Program-made: the position numbers and the translations under genes | NCBI GenBank assembly: GCA_963784575.1 | Contig: CAWARU010000001.1 | Coordinates: 2,356,001 to 2,420,000 of the forward strand | DNA length: 64,000 bases | Reading direction: 5' to 3' | From: CAWARU01 sp963784575 | Lineage (GTDB): Bacteria > Pseudomonadota > Gammaproteobacteria > UBA6186 > Azoamicaceae | In this document: positions 29,163 through 36,686 of the stretch, piece by piece | Numbering within the stretch: the stretch's first letter is position 1 | How the letters are laid out: each line of letters begins with the position of its first letter | The notes under the pieces: model-generated | Seen by the model: only the letters and a program-made list of their open reading frames with translations | Databases searched by the model: none | What the model was told of the DNA's origin: nothing

Positions 29163-29182
29163 AAAATGACTGCAGTCATTTT
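29163..29182. repeat. Perfect 20-bp palindrome
   Basis: AAAATGACTGCAGTCATTTT reads the same on both strands, with no loop and no T tract, so it is a possible dimeric operator site rather than a terminator. It lies 88 bases after carB. Confidence 0.45.
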
Positions 29183-29373
29183 GCGGTTTTCGGTCATCAG
29201 GGATGCACAACGATAGTGTCAATATTTTTTCAGACTTTTCATGTGGAGCCCCAATTTCCTTATCTAACCATCGCTTGAGTTGATTTGTAAGCCCTAAAAA
29301 ATCCCACCTAGAGAAGACAACCATGATCGTTTTTAAACTCCCTCTAAGTCAAGAAATTAGGAGGGAATAACTT

Positions 29374-29487
29374 ATGAATGGTGATTTGGTTATCACGAAA
29401 TATGCTAAGTGTAGATTTTCTTTTGAGGACAGACAGAGGTACTATAATTCATGGAAAGATTCTGGATTGAATAAATTCAAATTCTGA
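29374..29487 (+). CDS. Possible 37-residue small protein
   Basis: A short frame from ATG to TGA with a strong TAGGAGGGA site ten bases upstream. The site can pair with CTCCCTCTAA about 10 bases before it, so the start could be masked in a hairpin. The protein is basic and aromatic (MNGDLVITKY at the start) and matches no family I recognise. It sits in a roughly 650-base stretch between carB and the dioxygenase remnant where nothing else is convincing, and may be degraded coding DNA. Confidence 0.25.
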   Translation: MNGDLVITKYAKCRFSFEDRQRYYNSWKDSGLNKFKF

Positions 29488-29721
29488 AAGGACACAACTT
29501 GTTCGTGACAGCCTTCTCTCAACGGTGCAGCAAGCAAAATTTTTGGCTGCAGGTTAGTACGAGCTGTAACTGTTTTGAAAATGCTTCTTCTCAATCCCAA
29601 GTAGAGCTTAATGTTCCAACAGGTATCAAAACAACTCTTACACTTTCAGTGTAACTTTGCTAAGATATACATGCAGCCAGAAGCATAAGTAAACCAACTA
29701 AACTTGCGGGAAATTTTTTAA

Positions 29722-30049
29722 GTGAAGATGTACATGAACTATTTACATTTTTTTAATTCAGAATATCCAGCAAAAAAAATGAAAATGCTTATTCAAAAAT
29801 TTGGCCAAAAAATATATATTTTTTTTTGTGCATTGCCTCCTGAGGAAGTAGGTGAAACACCGATTGCAAATAGCCATAGAATTTTTAATGCTATGAGAAG
29901 TAGTGGCTCATATTTTAGAGGTTTATGAGCAAGAAAAAATTATGTTTCCCTGGCAAATGGGTGATTGTAAGATTTTGGATAATTTGTTAATGGCTCATGG
30001 GCATTCTCCTTATGTTGGCAATCGAAAGATCGTAGTTGCAATGACCTAG
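29722..30049 (+). pseudogene. Remnant of a TauD/SyrP-like Fe(II)/2-oxoglutarate dioxygenase
   Basis: Two fragments in different frames carry family pieces. The first (to about 29895) has GETPIANSHRIF, matching the G-E-T-P-x-A-x-S-R-x-V segment of TauD/SyrP-type enzymes. The second, ending at 30049, has FPWQMGDCKILDN then LLMAHGHSPYVGNRK, matching the C-terminal W-Q-x-G-D, D-N, H-G-R and G-x-R-K motifs that hold the distal His and the 2-oxoglutarate-binding Arg region. The N-terminal part with H-x-D and about 100 middle residues are gone, so it cannot be active. In NRPS clusters such enzymes hydroxylate carrier-bound amino acids; this one was probably a tailoring enzyme of the cluster that has been lost. 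Confidence 0.7.
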
Positions 30050-30125
30050 ACCTTGTATTGGATACATAGTAACTATCAGTATTGGAATTTATAATCTTAG
30101 CTTTGACATTTATTGGAGGGATAAG

Positions 30126-31889
30126 ATGAAAGACTTGGAAGATAAAGAGAAAGAAGAAGCAAAAAAAATAGATACGAGCATTATTTGGAACAAGCATACT
30201 AAGATTTCATTGGCTTGGGCTTTCTTTTCTTTATTGCTGAAAGCGAGCTCTACCATTTGGCTTTCATTATTATTAAATGGTGGTTCGGATACAATGATGT
30301 TTGTCTGGCTAGGGTTATTGCTGGGATCGAATATTTTAGCGCCATTACCAGATACCGCAGTTTTTGTAGGTCTAGAAAAAGCAGAATTAGAGTCGACCAA
30401 AATGTATGTATCTAAGTTCCGCCATACTCATAAAGATAAACCTCAATTATTAATTGATAAAAAACTGCGCGGAGAAACTGAACCAAATTTAACCGCTGAA
30501 GGTCGTCGTATTTATCGCGATGGTTTGGCTATTATTTATAATGGTGTCTTAAATTTTTCTTCTGTTGCCATAGATATTATTACTATGTCAAGATTTGTTG
30601 ATTGGCGATACAGTGTTGGTTATGGTAGTACCATAGTCTTATTTTTCATGGGTGAAAAGTGCTTTCAAGGTAGAATAGAAACATTGTCGAAAACACATCA
30701 GGCAGAGAGTAATAAAGTAACAAATTTCTTAAAATCGGGTTGGGATAATATAGTAGTTGGTAATAAATATAATCGTAGTTTATGGATGAAAAAATTTGAA
30801 GAACACTTTAATAGCCTTTTAGATGCAACTGTAAGTTATACGCGCTATGTAAAGTTGTCTAGTGGTTTAGTCACTTTTGTTGCAAGCCTTCCAATGTTTG
30901 GCGTGACCGTTTATCTATTTCGTGACGCTCTTGGGAAAGTAGATAGGATGGCTTTATTACTTGCCATTATTCCCCGTCAATTACAGGCTATTCAATCCTT
31001 AAATTCAGTCGGCTTGCAAATAGGTAGATGGGCAGGTGTTCGTGTAAACTTAGGTAAGTTAGCTGATTCTGTCGCTGATGATTTTCCTGGTGAAAACTAT
31101 GCTGTGCTCACTTATAAAGTCAGCTTATCAAAAATTACAGTTTCTGTAAATAATTCCTCTCATCTTCTTCAATTGGCCTCAGTTGACACACTTTATGAAG
31201 ACGTTATGAGAAGAACTCAAACCAAAGAATTCGGTAGATTGACCCTAAGAGGTAATAATGCCACTGGAAAATCTATATTAATGTGTAAACTGGCCTGTCT
31301 TTTACTTGAATCCAATAGACGTCCTATCTATCTCCCTACTTCTGTCCCATTACTTTTTGATTCTCCTACAGATAAAATGTCTCAAGGGGAAAGAATGCTT
31401 GCACAGATTAATGAATTTGTAAGTAAATCAGACGAAGAAATCTATCTACTAGATGAATGGGATGCTAATTTAGATGAAATAAATAAACAGAAAATTACTA
31501 AACTGTTGGATACTCTATCGAAAACAAAAGTGATTGTAGAGATTCGTCATAGAAAAGATAAGGAAGTAATGGATCTTGGAAAATCAGTAGCGCCATCTCT
31601 AGTTCCATCAAAAACGATTGATAAGCAACCTGAAGTTGCAATAGTGGTCGCACCAGTTCAAGTTCAGACATCTGATTCTGAGCGCAAAAATAAGCAAGAG
31701 AGAGTTGTTGAGGTTGTAACAGAAAGTCCACCTGTACTTGTTAGTTTTGATTTAGTAAAACGCGCGCCACTTCGTGAGTATCTTATAAGTCCTAGTCCTA
31801 CTATTGGAAGCATCAATAGCAGACCTGATCAACTCTCTGATCAATTTAATGAACCATTACTGGTCACAACTACAAATTGGTTGGGATAA
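30126..31889 (+). CDS. Atypical ABC transporter-like protein (membrane and ATPase domains fused)
   Basis: 587 residues, ATG preceded by GGAGGG. The N-terminal half has about four to five hydrophobic segments (roughly 25-45, 52-75, 165-185, 245-266), the second half an ABC ATPase-like domain with Walker A GNNATGKS near 377, a signature reading MSQGE near 418 instead of LSGGQ, and Walker B plus D-loop in IYLLDEWDANLD near 440. The ATPase part is short: the region between Walker A and the signature is only about 40 residues, so most of the helical subdomain is missing. A Pro/Val/Ser-rich tail of about 100 residues follows. An exporter of the SbmA/Cyd type or a repurposed ATPase are both possible. 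Role in export of the peptide is a guess from position. Confidence 0.65.
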   Translation: MKDLEDKEKEEAKKIDTSIIWNKHTKISLAWAFFSLLLKASSTIWLSLLLNGGSDTMMFVWLGLLLGSNILAPLPDTAVFVGLEKAELESTKMYVSKFRHTHKDKPQLLIDKKLRGETEPNLTAEGRRIYRDGLAIIYNGVLNFSSVAIDIITMSRFVDWRYSVGYGSTIVLFFMGEKCFQGRIETLSKTHQAESNKVTNFLKSGWDNIVVGNKYNRSLWMKKFEEHFNSLLDATVSYTRYVKLSSGLVTFVASLPMFGVTVYLFRDALGKVDRMALLLAIIPRQLQAIQSLNSVGLQIGRWAGVRVNLGKLADSVADDFPGENYAVLTYKVSLSKITVSVNNSSHLLQLASVDTLYEDVMRRTQTKEFGRLTLRGNNATGKSILMCKLACLLLESNRRPIYLPTSVPLLFDSPTDKMSQGERMLAQINEFVSKSDEEIYLLDEWDANLDEINKQKITKLLDTLSKTKVIVEIRHRKDKEVMDLGKSVAPSLVPSKTIDKQPEVAIVVAPVQVQTSDSERKNKQERVVEVVTESPPVLVSFDLVKRAPLREYLISPSPTIGSINSRPDQLSDQFNEPLLVTTTNWLG

Positions 31890-32006
31890 AATTGGAATTT
31901 GCAATTTAATCTCCAAATAATAAAGCACTCAGAAAATTAACCATTGATTATGCGGGTTTAGAAGATAGTGATATCTACATCTGCTTTAGTAACAGCAAGT
32001 CTTAGC

Positions 32007-32521
32007 ATGAAGTTACCAACAACTTCTGATCGCCTTGTTTTTTTCAGATCATTAGCCAAAATTGATTGTGATAGAAAAAGAGCAAAAGAAATTGAGTAAC
32101 GATTAACTCCCATTCGGAAGCTAATTGAAAGCACCCCTTGCGTCGAAGGGACCCGTGAAACTTGGACAGATCCGGAGAGTGGAAGAAATTATAAAATGAC
32201 AATTACCATCGATGCACCTAAAAATGAAAAAGAAAAATTATCCGGCAATTTTCATTATGTTTGTCAGTTAGAGTCCAATTTACCGAATGAATCCATAAAA
32301 CCCATACGTTATGAAATAAGATTATTGATTTGGATTGTCCCAAAATTGAAATTATGCAAGCTGATCGTCACTGGCGTGCCCCAACGGATTGTTTCCTTTA
32401 TGTGATACCGGCTGAACAATTGAGAATGGCTTCAGCCAGCGAAGCAATTGGTAAGTCTATGGGAATGATTCCAGGCATCGAGATTGCCCATTATGATATA
32501 TATCGAATCAACCGGATCTGA
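32007..32521 (+). pseudogene. Decayed gene of unknown function
   Basis: From ATG 32007 one frame runs through a single in-frame TAA near 32097 to about 32320, then the coding continues in another frame (DCPKIEIMQADRHWRAP, then LYVIPAEQLRM) to a TGA at 32521. Codon composition is protein-like throughout. One stop and one shift point to a pseudogene. I do not recognise the family. Its end overlaps the convergent AbiEii-like gene by 90 bases. Confidence 0.4.
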
Positions 32522-33250
32522 GACGGTAATTTGGGGTATGCAGTAATCCTTTATTTTTTTCTTTACTAAATCCATATCAACTTTTGCTCCTTGTTGTTTC
32601 AACCAATGAAAATCCCATAGATCTCTATATCTAATCCGAGGTTGACAATTAACAAACGCGATTAATTTATCAGCTAATATTTCATTTAAAGATTCAACTA
32701 AAACAATAGTGTCTTTGTAGCCATCTGGGAGAAAATCGTAATTATGAATAAGCTGCTTTGCTTCTCGGGTGTATGCAGGAATATTTGCCACCTCGATTTT
32801 AATCATTTGTTTTGGTATATCTTTTTGACCAGGATGGGTTACTAAGCGAAGTTGCCAAATATCAACATTAATGTTTCTATTTGTTTCTTCTTTTAATAAT
32901 TCTTTAGGCTCTTTGACGGTGATCTCTAATCCATATCGTTTCCCAATATAATCTTCGAGGCACGATTTTATTGTAACTAAGTTTTTAGATTCAAAATCTA
33001 TGCCTCCAGCAAAATCTAAATCTTCACTAAATCTTGGAGCCCCGTAACATAAACGGAGTGAAGTACCGCCTTGAAAAGTTAAATTATCTAGTAAACCGGC
33101 GGTGTCGAGTGCAAATAATATATCATAATGTAGCAATTCCTTCTCTATAACAGGTCTCATATGAGGACGTCCTTGCACACGCATAGCTTTATCCACTATA
33201 AATTGAAAATCATTTTTTTCAGTGCTAATTAATTTCCCCAATATTAACAA
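32432..33250 (-). CDS. AbiEii/AbiGii-type nucleotidyltransferase toxin
   Basis: 272 residues from a TTG start that overlaps the upstream partner frame; no better start exists before residue 23. The nucleotidyltransferase core is clear: FQGGTSLRLCYGAPRFSEDLDF near 60 holds the G-G-T-x-L and S-x-D-x-D residues. A conserved K-I-E-V stretch (MIKIEVANIP) and ESLNEILADKLIAF near 190 follow. Such enzymes are the toxins of type IV toxin-antitoxin and phage-exclusion systems, and add nucleotides to tRNA ends in studied cases. The last about 30 residues run into the decayed gene on the other strand, so the natural C-terminus may be lost. The partner just upstream is broken, so the toxin may be inactive or controlled elsewhere. 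Confidence 0.82.
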   Translation of the reverse strand: MLILGKLISTEKNDFQFIVDKAMRVQGRPHMRPVIEKELLHYDILFALDTAGLLDNLTFQGGTSLRLCYGAPRFSEDLDFAGGIDFESKNLVTIKSCLEDYIGKRYGLEITVKEPKELLKEETNRNINVDIWQLRLVTHPGQKDIPKQMIKIEVANIPAYTREAKQLIHNYDFLPDGYKDTIVLVESLNEILADKLIAFVNCQPRIRYRDLWDFHWLKQQGAKVDMDLVKKKIKDYCIPQITVSDPVDSIYIIMGNLDAWNHSHRLTNCFAG

Positions 33251-33539
33251 GTTTTGTATTACGTCCTACACGTTTTAAATCTCGCCATGCAATTTCTTTT
33301 GATGCAATTCTTAAAGGTCTTCCTGGAACTTGTTTAATACCTGCGAGTATATTTTGTAAAGGTCTTTTCGTGTATAATCCCTCAAACAAAAAACACCATG
33401 AATAACCTTATATTTCATGTTCAAGACTTCTAAGTTTTCCTCCAGTTCTTGTAATATGCGGAGAATCGACTAGGAAACCCGTTCTGATAGTGTCTAGAGC
33501 TTGTTTTAAATGAATATCTTCGGTGTCAAGTTTGGACAT
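33225..33539 (-). pseudogene. Broken partner gene of the AbiEii-like toxin, possible antitoxin
   Basis: A 105-codon frame from ATG 33539 (MSKLDTEDIHLKQALD) to a TAG at 33225, interrupted by one in-frame TAA near 33409. It overlaps the toxin start, as antitoxin genes of AbiE-type operons do. The second half reads PGRPLRIASKEIAWRDLKRV. I infer a partner role from position only; the sequence is too short and damaged to place in the AbiEi family. Confidence 0.4.
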
Positions 33540-33581
33540 TAGACAAATAAAAATAAATTGTCCAATGTCCAGACTTGACAC
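33523..33581. repeat. Inverted repeat, 18-bp arms
   Basis: Arms at 33523-33540 (GTGTCAAGTTTGGACATT) and 33564-33581 (AATGTCCAGACTTGACAC) match at 17 of 18 positions around a 23-base AT-rich spacer. The left arm covers the start of the broken partner gene. It could be an autoregulatory operator of the toxin operon or the ends of a lost insertion sequence. Confidence 0.6.
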
Positions 33582-33872
33582 TTCAACACAATATCTAATA
33601 GATTGCGCTACCTTATAGTATTGGTATACTTATCGATAACAGCTAAAAATTTTATAAGTAGACTATGAGATTCACAAATAAAATAATTGATCATGAAATC
33701 AATAAAAACTATAAAACACGTTTTTCAAGCAATCAATTTTGATTCAAAAATGATGCCCTTGATAAATGCAACGTGAGTGACAACTTCTTAGGATAAGGAA
33801 GATATATCGAGCATTTGGGAATATGAAAATATGATGTGCTTTTTGTAGTTTTCGTATATTTAAGGATAATTG
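33582..33872. other. Intergenic stretch without a recognised gene
   Basis: AT-rich sequence between the 18-bp inverted repeat and the IS66-derived element. No open frame with a ribosome site and no RNA gene is apparent on either strand. Confidence 0.5.
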
Positions 33873-33903
33873 GTATCCGTCCGTTCAATAGCACCTTCCA
33901 TTG
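33873..33903 (+). repeat. Left 31-bp terminal inverted repeat of the IS66-derived element
   Basis: It begins GTATCCGTCCGTTCAATAGC and is identical to the reverse complement of the right end. Confidence 0.85.
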
Positions 33904-33949
33904 ATTTAGTTAATTTGTAATGATTTCTTTTTAAAAGGAGGAGATCATC

Positions 33950-34342
33950 ATGGCAACTACTGAAAATACTATTATGGAGAAAAAACGTTCAAATTGGAAA
34001 AACCTTATCCAAGATTGGCTTAAGTCCAATTTCTCAATTGCCGAATACTGCAATCAAAATAACCTTTCTCAATCCACATTTCAATATTGGCGAGCAAAAT
34101 TTGATGCAAATAATAAAGGAGGTAAAAAGGATGATATGATCGAAACACCCAAATTTGTTCCCGTAGAGATTGCCATGGAACCGTCAAAAGACAAAGAAAG
34201 CTATGATTCCTTACTCGTTCAATACCCAAATGGCAATATTGATACGCTGCAATATTTTGAGGTCAAATGCACTATTGATTCGTACCATGCAGCCATTTGG
34301 GTATTGAAGAACTATGGCCTCATGATTTTCTTTCTTTTTTGA
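33950..34342 (+). CDS. tnpA: IS66-family accessory protein TnpA, C-terminally altered
   Basis: 130 residues, ATG preceded by AAAGGAGGAGA. The N-terminal part is a helix-turn-helix of the kind found in IS66 TnpA proteins: NWKNLIQDWLKSNFSIAEYC then QSTFQYWRAKF. The middle EPSKDKESYD then LVQYPNG is followed, in intact relatives, by a segment ending near D-L-x-x-L. Here the frame instead passes into inverted sequence after PNGNI, adding about 35 unrelated residues. It is probably non-functional in transposition. Confidence 0.7.
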   Translation: MATTENTIMEKKRSNWKNLIQDWLKSNFSIAEYCNQNNLSQSTFQYWRAKFDANNKGGKKDDMIETPKFVPVEIAMEPSKDKESYDSLLVQYPNGNIDTLQYFEVKCTIDSYHAAIWVLKNYGLMIFFLF

Positions 34343-34348
34343 TGGTTC
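34211..34348 (-). pseudogene. Inverted C-terminal fragment of IS66 tnpA
   Basis: The minus strand encodes EPSKKKENHEAIVLQYPNG followed by C-M-V-R-I-N-S-A-F-D-L-K-I-L, the same segment as in the plus-strand copy plus the normal C-terminus that copy lacks. The two copies differ at many residues, so they come from related but different elements or diverged after an old duplication. Confidence 0.65.
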
Positions 34349-34355
34349 TAAGGCA

Positions 34356-34386
34356 CAATGGAAGGTGCTATTGAACGGACGGATAC
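34356..34386 (-). repeat. Right 31-bp terminal inverted repeat of the IS66-derived element
   Basis: Exact reverse complement of the left end at 33873-33903. Confidence 0.85.
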
Positions 34387-34753
34387 TTTCTATCACCAAG
34401 AACAAATGAAATTGTAATATTTGATACTTTTACTTCTCGTTTAAAAGAGATAGATAATTTCTTTAAGGGTGAAGAAGGGGAAAAAATAGATTTTAACCAA
34501 AGACTTAGTGGGAATCATAAAGGAATTTCTTGGGTATTATGACGAAAAAACTACAAAGAAAGAATTCCCTTTGGATAAGATAATCTCAGGGGCTGGAAAA
34601 ATCAGTATTCAAAAATCTGATACGGGTTCCTGTGTTATTATGTGAAGCTTTATCTTATACTATTTTTCTATAACCGGATCCGATCCTCTAGAAGAAGTTT
34701 CGGTCATCGTATATAGTTGTTAAAAAATTTACGAGTATGTTAAAGGAAACATT
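34387..34753. other. Degraded coding DNA
   Basis: A 44-codon open piece at 34408-34542 (EIVIFDTFTSRLKEIDNFF at its start) has no start codon or ribosome site and is cut on its left by the IS66-derived element. Codon-like sequence continues in other frames to about 34640. It looks like the remains of a gene interrupted by the element. No function is recognised. Confidence 0.35.
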
Positions 34754-35788
34754 ATGCCATTGAACTATATCCCACAATTCTTGACAAGATTTAAACCAAA
34801 CACTGTAAAGTCTAGTCCAAAGCCGCCCATTTTGAGGCAAAGCACCGATTTAATAAGGCTTCAATGCTCCTTTTTAGATAATAACAGCCTAATGTCATTA
34901 TCACAAACCTGCTGCACTTACAGTGATATTTTAAGCTTTCACATAAAAACTATAAAAAAATTCGCTGAAGCGAGAGCTTCAGAGTTGTTAGATTGTGTTT
35001 TGAATATTGATGAAGGAAGAAAAAAAAGAATCTTAGAATTACTTGATCTTCCCAATTTGTCTAATAAATCGATAATACTGATCCATTCGAATGGCAAGGT
35101 GAAATCTCTAAGAAAAGGTATTTGTTCAAAGAAAAAAAAGGTCACGAGAATGAAGTTTAATGACGTCAGTCCGCTACAAGCAGCGGCACTTTGTGGTGAC
35201 TTCTTTTTAGTGCATTTATTTATTAAGAAACTCCCTGATCATCAAAAATATGCAGCTTGGCTTCAATTAGAAGCAATAAGAAGGCGGAAAGATTATCTGG
35301 CTGCTTTTTTTGCTTTGCAGAAAGCTTATCATGACTATCTTAAAAGATGGAATGCCCAAAATAAAAAGAAAGATCGTTTAAGTTTTTGGGTTACGATTTG
35401 GGACGAACCCGAATATCTCTGGGAAGAAGTGGGCGAGCATCAGAAAAAACTTTCAATTTTCGGTTTACAAGTATTGTGTAACCCAATTCCATATGGACAA
35501 CTTCCAAATCTTACTCAAGAACCTATTCGCTCTCTCCTCGTGGATCATGACAATGAATTAAATCTGGATTCGATTGGTATAGGTACCGAATCGGCTTTAT
35601 CTAAAGGTTATTCAAGAGGAGCAAGACCGGAAATTTATTGGCAGGGAGGGGCATGGAACATAGAAGAAAATGCCAAAGAATGGGACATGGTATGTGAAGT
35701 GGTACAAAATGAATTAGATAAGGCAAGGAAGTTGTTATTAAGCTACACACACGCCGAAACTAGGAAACAGTTTGTTGGAGTATGCTGA
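34754..35788 (+). CDS. Effector-like protein with F-box-like and ankyrin-like segments
   Basis: 344 residues from ATG 34754, with AAAGGAAAC upstream. An F-box-like stretch lies near residues 33-60 (RLQCSFLDNNSLMSLSQTC), with the L-x-x-x-L-x-x-C pattern of F-box helices. Around 138-160 the run VSPLQAAALCGDFFLVHLF fits one ankyrin repeat. The rest is charged and helical with many Trp and Tyr. There is no signal peptide or membrane segment. F-box plus ankyrin architecture is typical of proteins that intracellular Legionella-like bacteria secrete into host cells to recruit the ubiquitin machinery; here that is inferred only from weak motifs and from the neighbouring WD40 and ankyrin genes. The C-terminal third resembles nothing I know. 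Confidence 0.6.
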   Translation: MPLNYIPQFLTRFKPNTVKSSPKPPILRQSTDLIRLQCSFLDNNSLMSLSQTCCTYSDILSFHIKTIKKFAEARASELLDCVLNIDEGRKKRILELLDLPNLSNKSIILIHSNGKVKSLRKGICSKKKKVTRMKFNDVSPLQAAALCGDFFLVHLFIKKLPDHQKYAAWLQLEAIRRRKDYLAAFFALQKAYHDYLKRWNAQNKKKDRLSFWVTIWDEPEYLWEEVGEHQKKLSIFGLQVLCNPIPYGQLPNLTQEPIRSLLVDHDNELNLDSIGIGTESALSKGYSRGARPEIYWQGGAWNIEENAKEWDMVCEVVQNELDKARKLLLSYTHAETRKQFVGVC

Positions 35789-36148
35789 CCAACAAATGAA
35801 AAATTCTTACAACAAAAACACTCAAAACCGAGGATTCATATAGTAAAAATATGCGTTTTTTATATGGTTGCAATCCAACCTCTCAAAGGAGAGCTTTTAA
35901 AGTCTACTTATGATGTTAACTGGAAAAAAAAATGCCTTATAATTAAGAGATGAAATTATGTCAATTTTTACAATTGAGCTAGAAAAAAATAGAAATTTTG
36001 CTATATTTTCTTAAATCTTCCTATTGAGATACAAAACAACTTGCTTAATCATAAAAAATATTGATATTTATAAAAATTTATTTTACGCTTATCATTCTCA
36101 AAACTTTTTTAGATTTCATGCGGAGAGTTTTATGCCACTTGCTAGACT
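35789..36148. other. Intergenic stretch without a recognised gene
   Basis: AT-rich. A weak hairpin near 35839-35862 (ATAGTAAAAA paired with TTTTTTATAT) could end the preceding transcript. An ATG at 36132 with GGAGAG upstream opens a 32-codon frame that may be the true start of the next gene if a frameshift is assumed. Confidence 0.35.
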
Positions 36149-36544
36149 GTGGAACGGAAAATTTCTAAACCCTTTACTTACACTAAGACCAAAGTTAGTG
36201 TGTCCCCTTACCTTCATTACAGATACTTAAAATCCCACGCATCAAAACCACTAGCAACATCACCAGTTGTTGATGAAGAATCTCTCTCGAAAATCTGGGG
36301 ACCATTAGATAGAGAATACGTTAAAGAGAAATTTCCTAATTTGAGTGAGGCTGAATTTCAAAGAGCGAACGGTATTCTGAAAAACATATTAATAAAAAGA
36401 CTAAAGCAGTATGGACACATTTCTGGGACTTTCGCGCTTACGGACGAGGAAAGATGGGCTTCGCAATTTAGAAAGCCCATAGAAATAGAAATTGATGTTG
36501 ATGATGACTATTATAAATATGGCAATGCCATTATCAGTTATTAA
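36149..36544 (+). CDS. Hypothetical protein
   Basis: 131 residues from a GTG; no good ribosome site. The likely coding core begins near residue 30 and includes LSKIWGPLDREYVKEKFPN and EIEIDVDDDYYKYGN, acidic at the end. A better ribosome site (GGAGAG) precedes ATG 36132 in another frame, and coding-like sequence also continues in a third frame beyond 36544 (VYPVSDLMRDGVLGTIK). The locus may be a small gene with one or two frameshifts. It faces the large minus-strand gene ending at 36687. I do not recognise the family. Confidence 0.4.
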   Translation: MERKISKPFTYTKTKVSVSPYLHYRYLKSHASKPLATSPVVDEESLSKIWGPLDREYVKEKFPNLSEAEFQRANGILKNILIKRLKQYGHISGTFALTDEERWASQFRKPIEIEIDVDDDYYKYGNAIISY

Positions 36545-36686
36545 CCAAATCTATATAAATGGTATGTTATTGAAAATGGAGGAAATATTTGCAAGAAACA
36601 GAACAGAACCTGGAGTCTATCCTGTTTCAGATTTAATGAGAGATGGGGTGCTAGGAACAATAAAAACCAAAAGGTGTGTCGCAGAC

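Larger units (their letters stand above)
33873..34386 (+). mobile_element. IS66-derived non-autonomous element, 514 bp
   Basis: Perfect 31-bp terminal inverted repeats (33873-33903 and 34356-34386) bound a segment holding a truncated IS66-type tnpA on the plus strand and a C-terminal piece of the same gene on the minus strand. No transposase gene (tnpC) or tnpB is present, so it cannot move by itself. The 8 bases outside each end (GATAATTG and TTTCTATC) do not match, so no target duplication is visible. It probably arose by an inverted internal rearrangement of a full element. Confidence 0.75.

Noticed and set aside
29374..29487. Small frame as remnant of a carbamoyltransferase
   Set aside because: Only the six residues W-K-D-S-G-L match the gene at 16918; this is too short to distinguish from chance.
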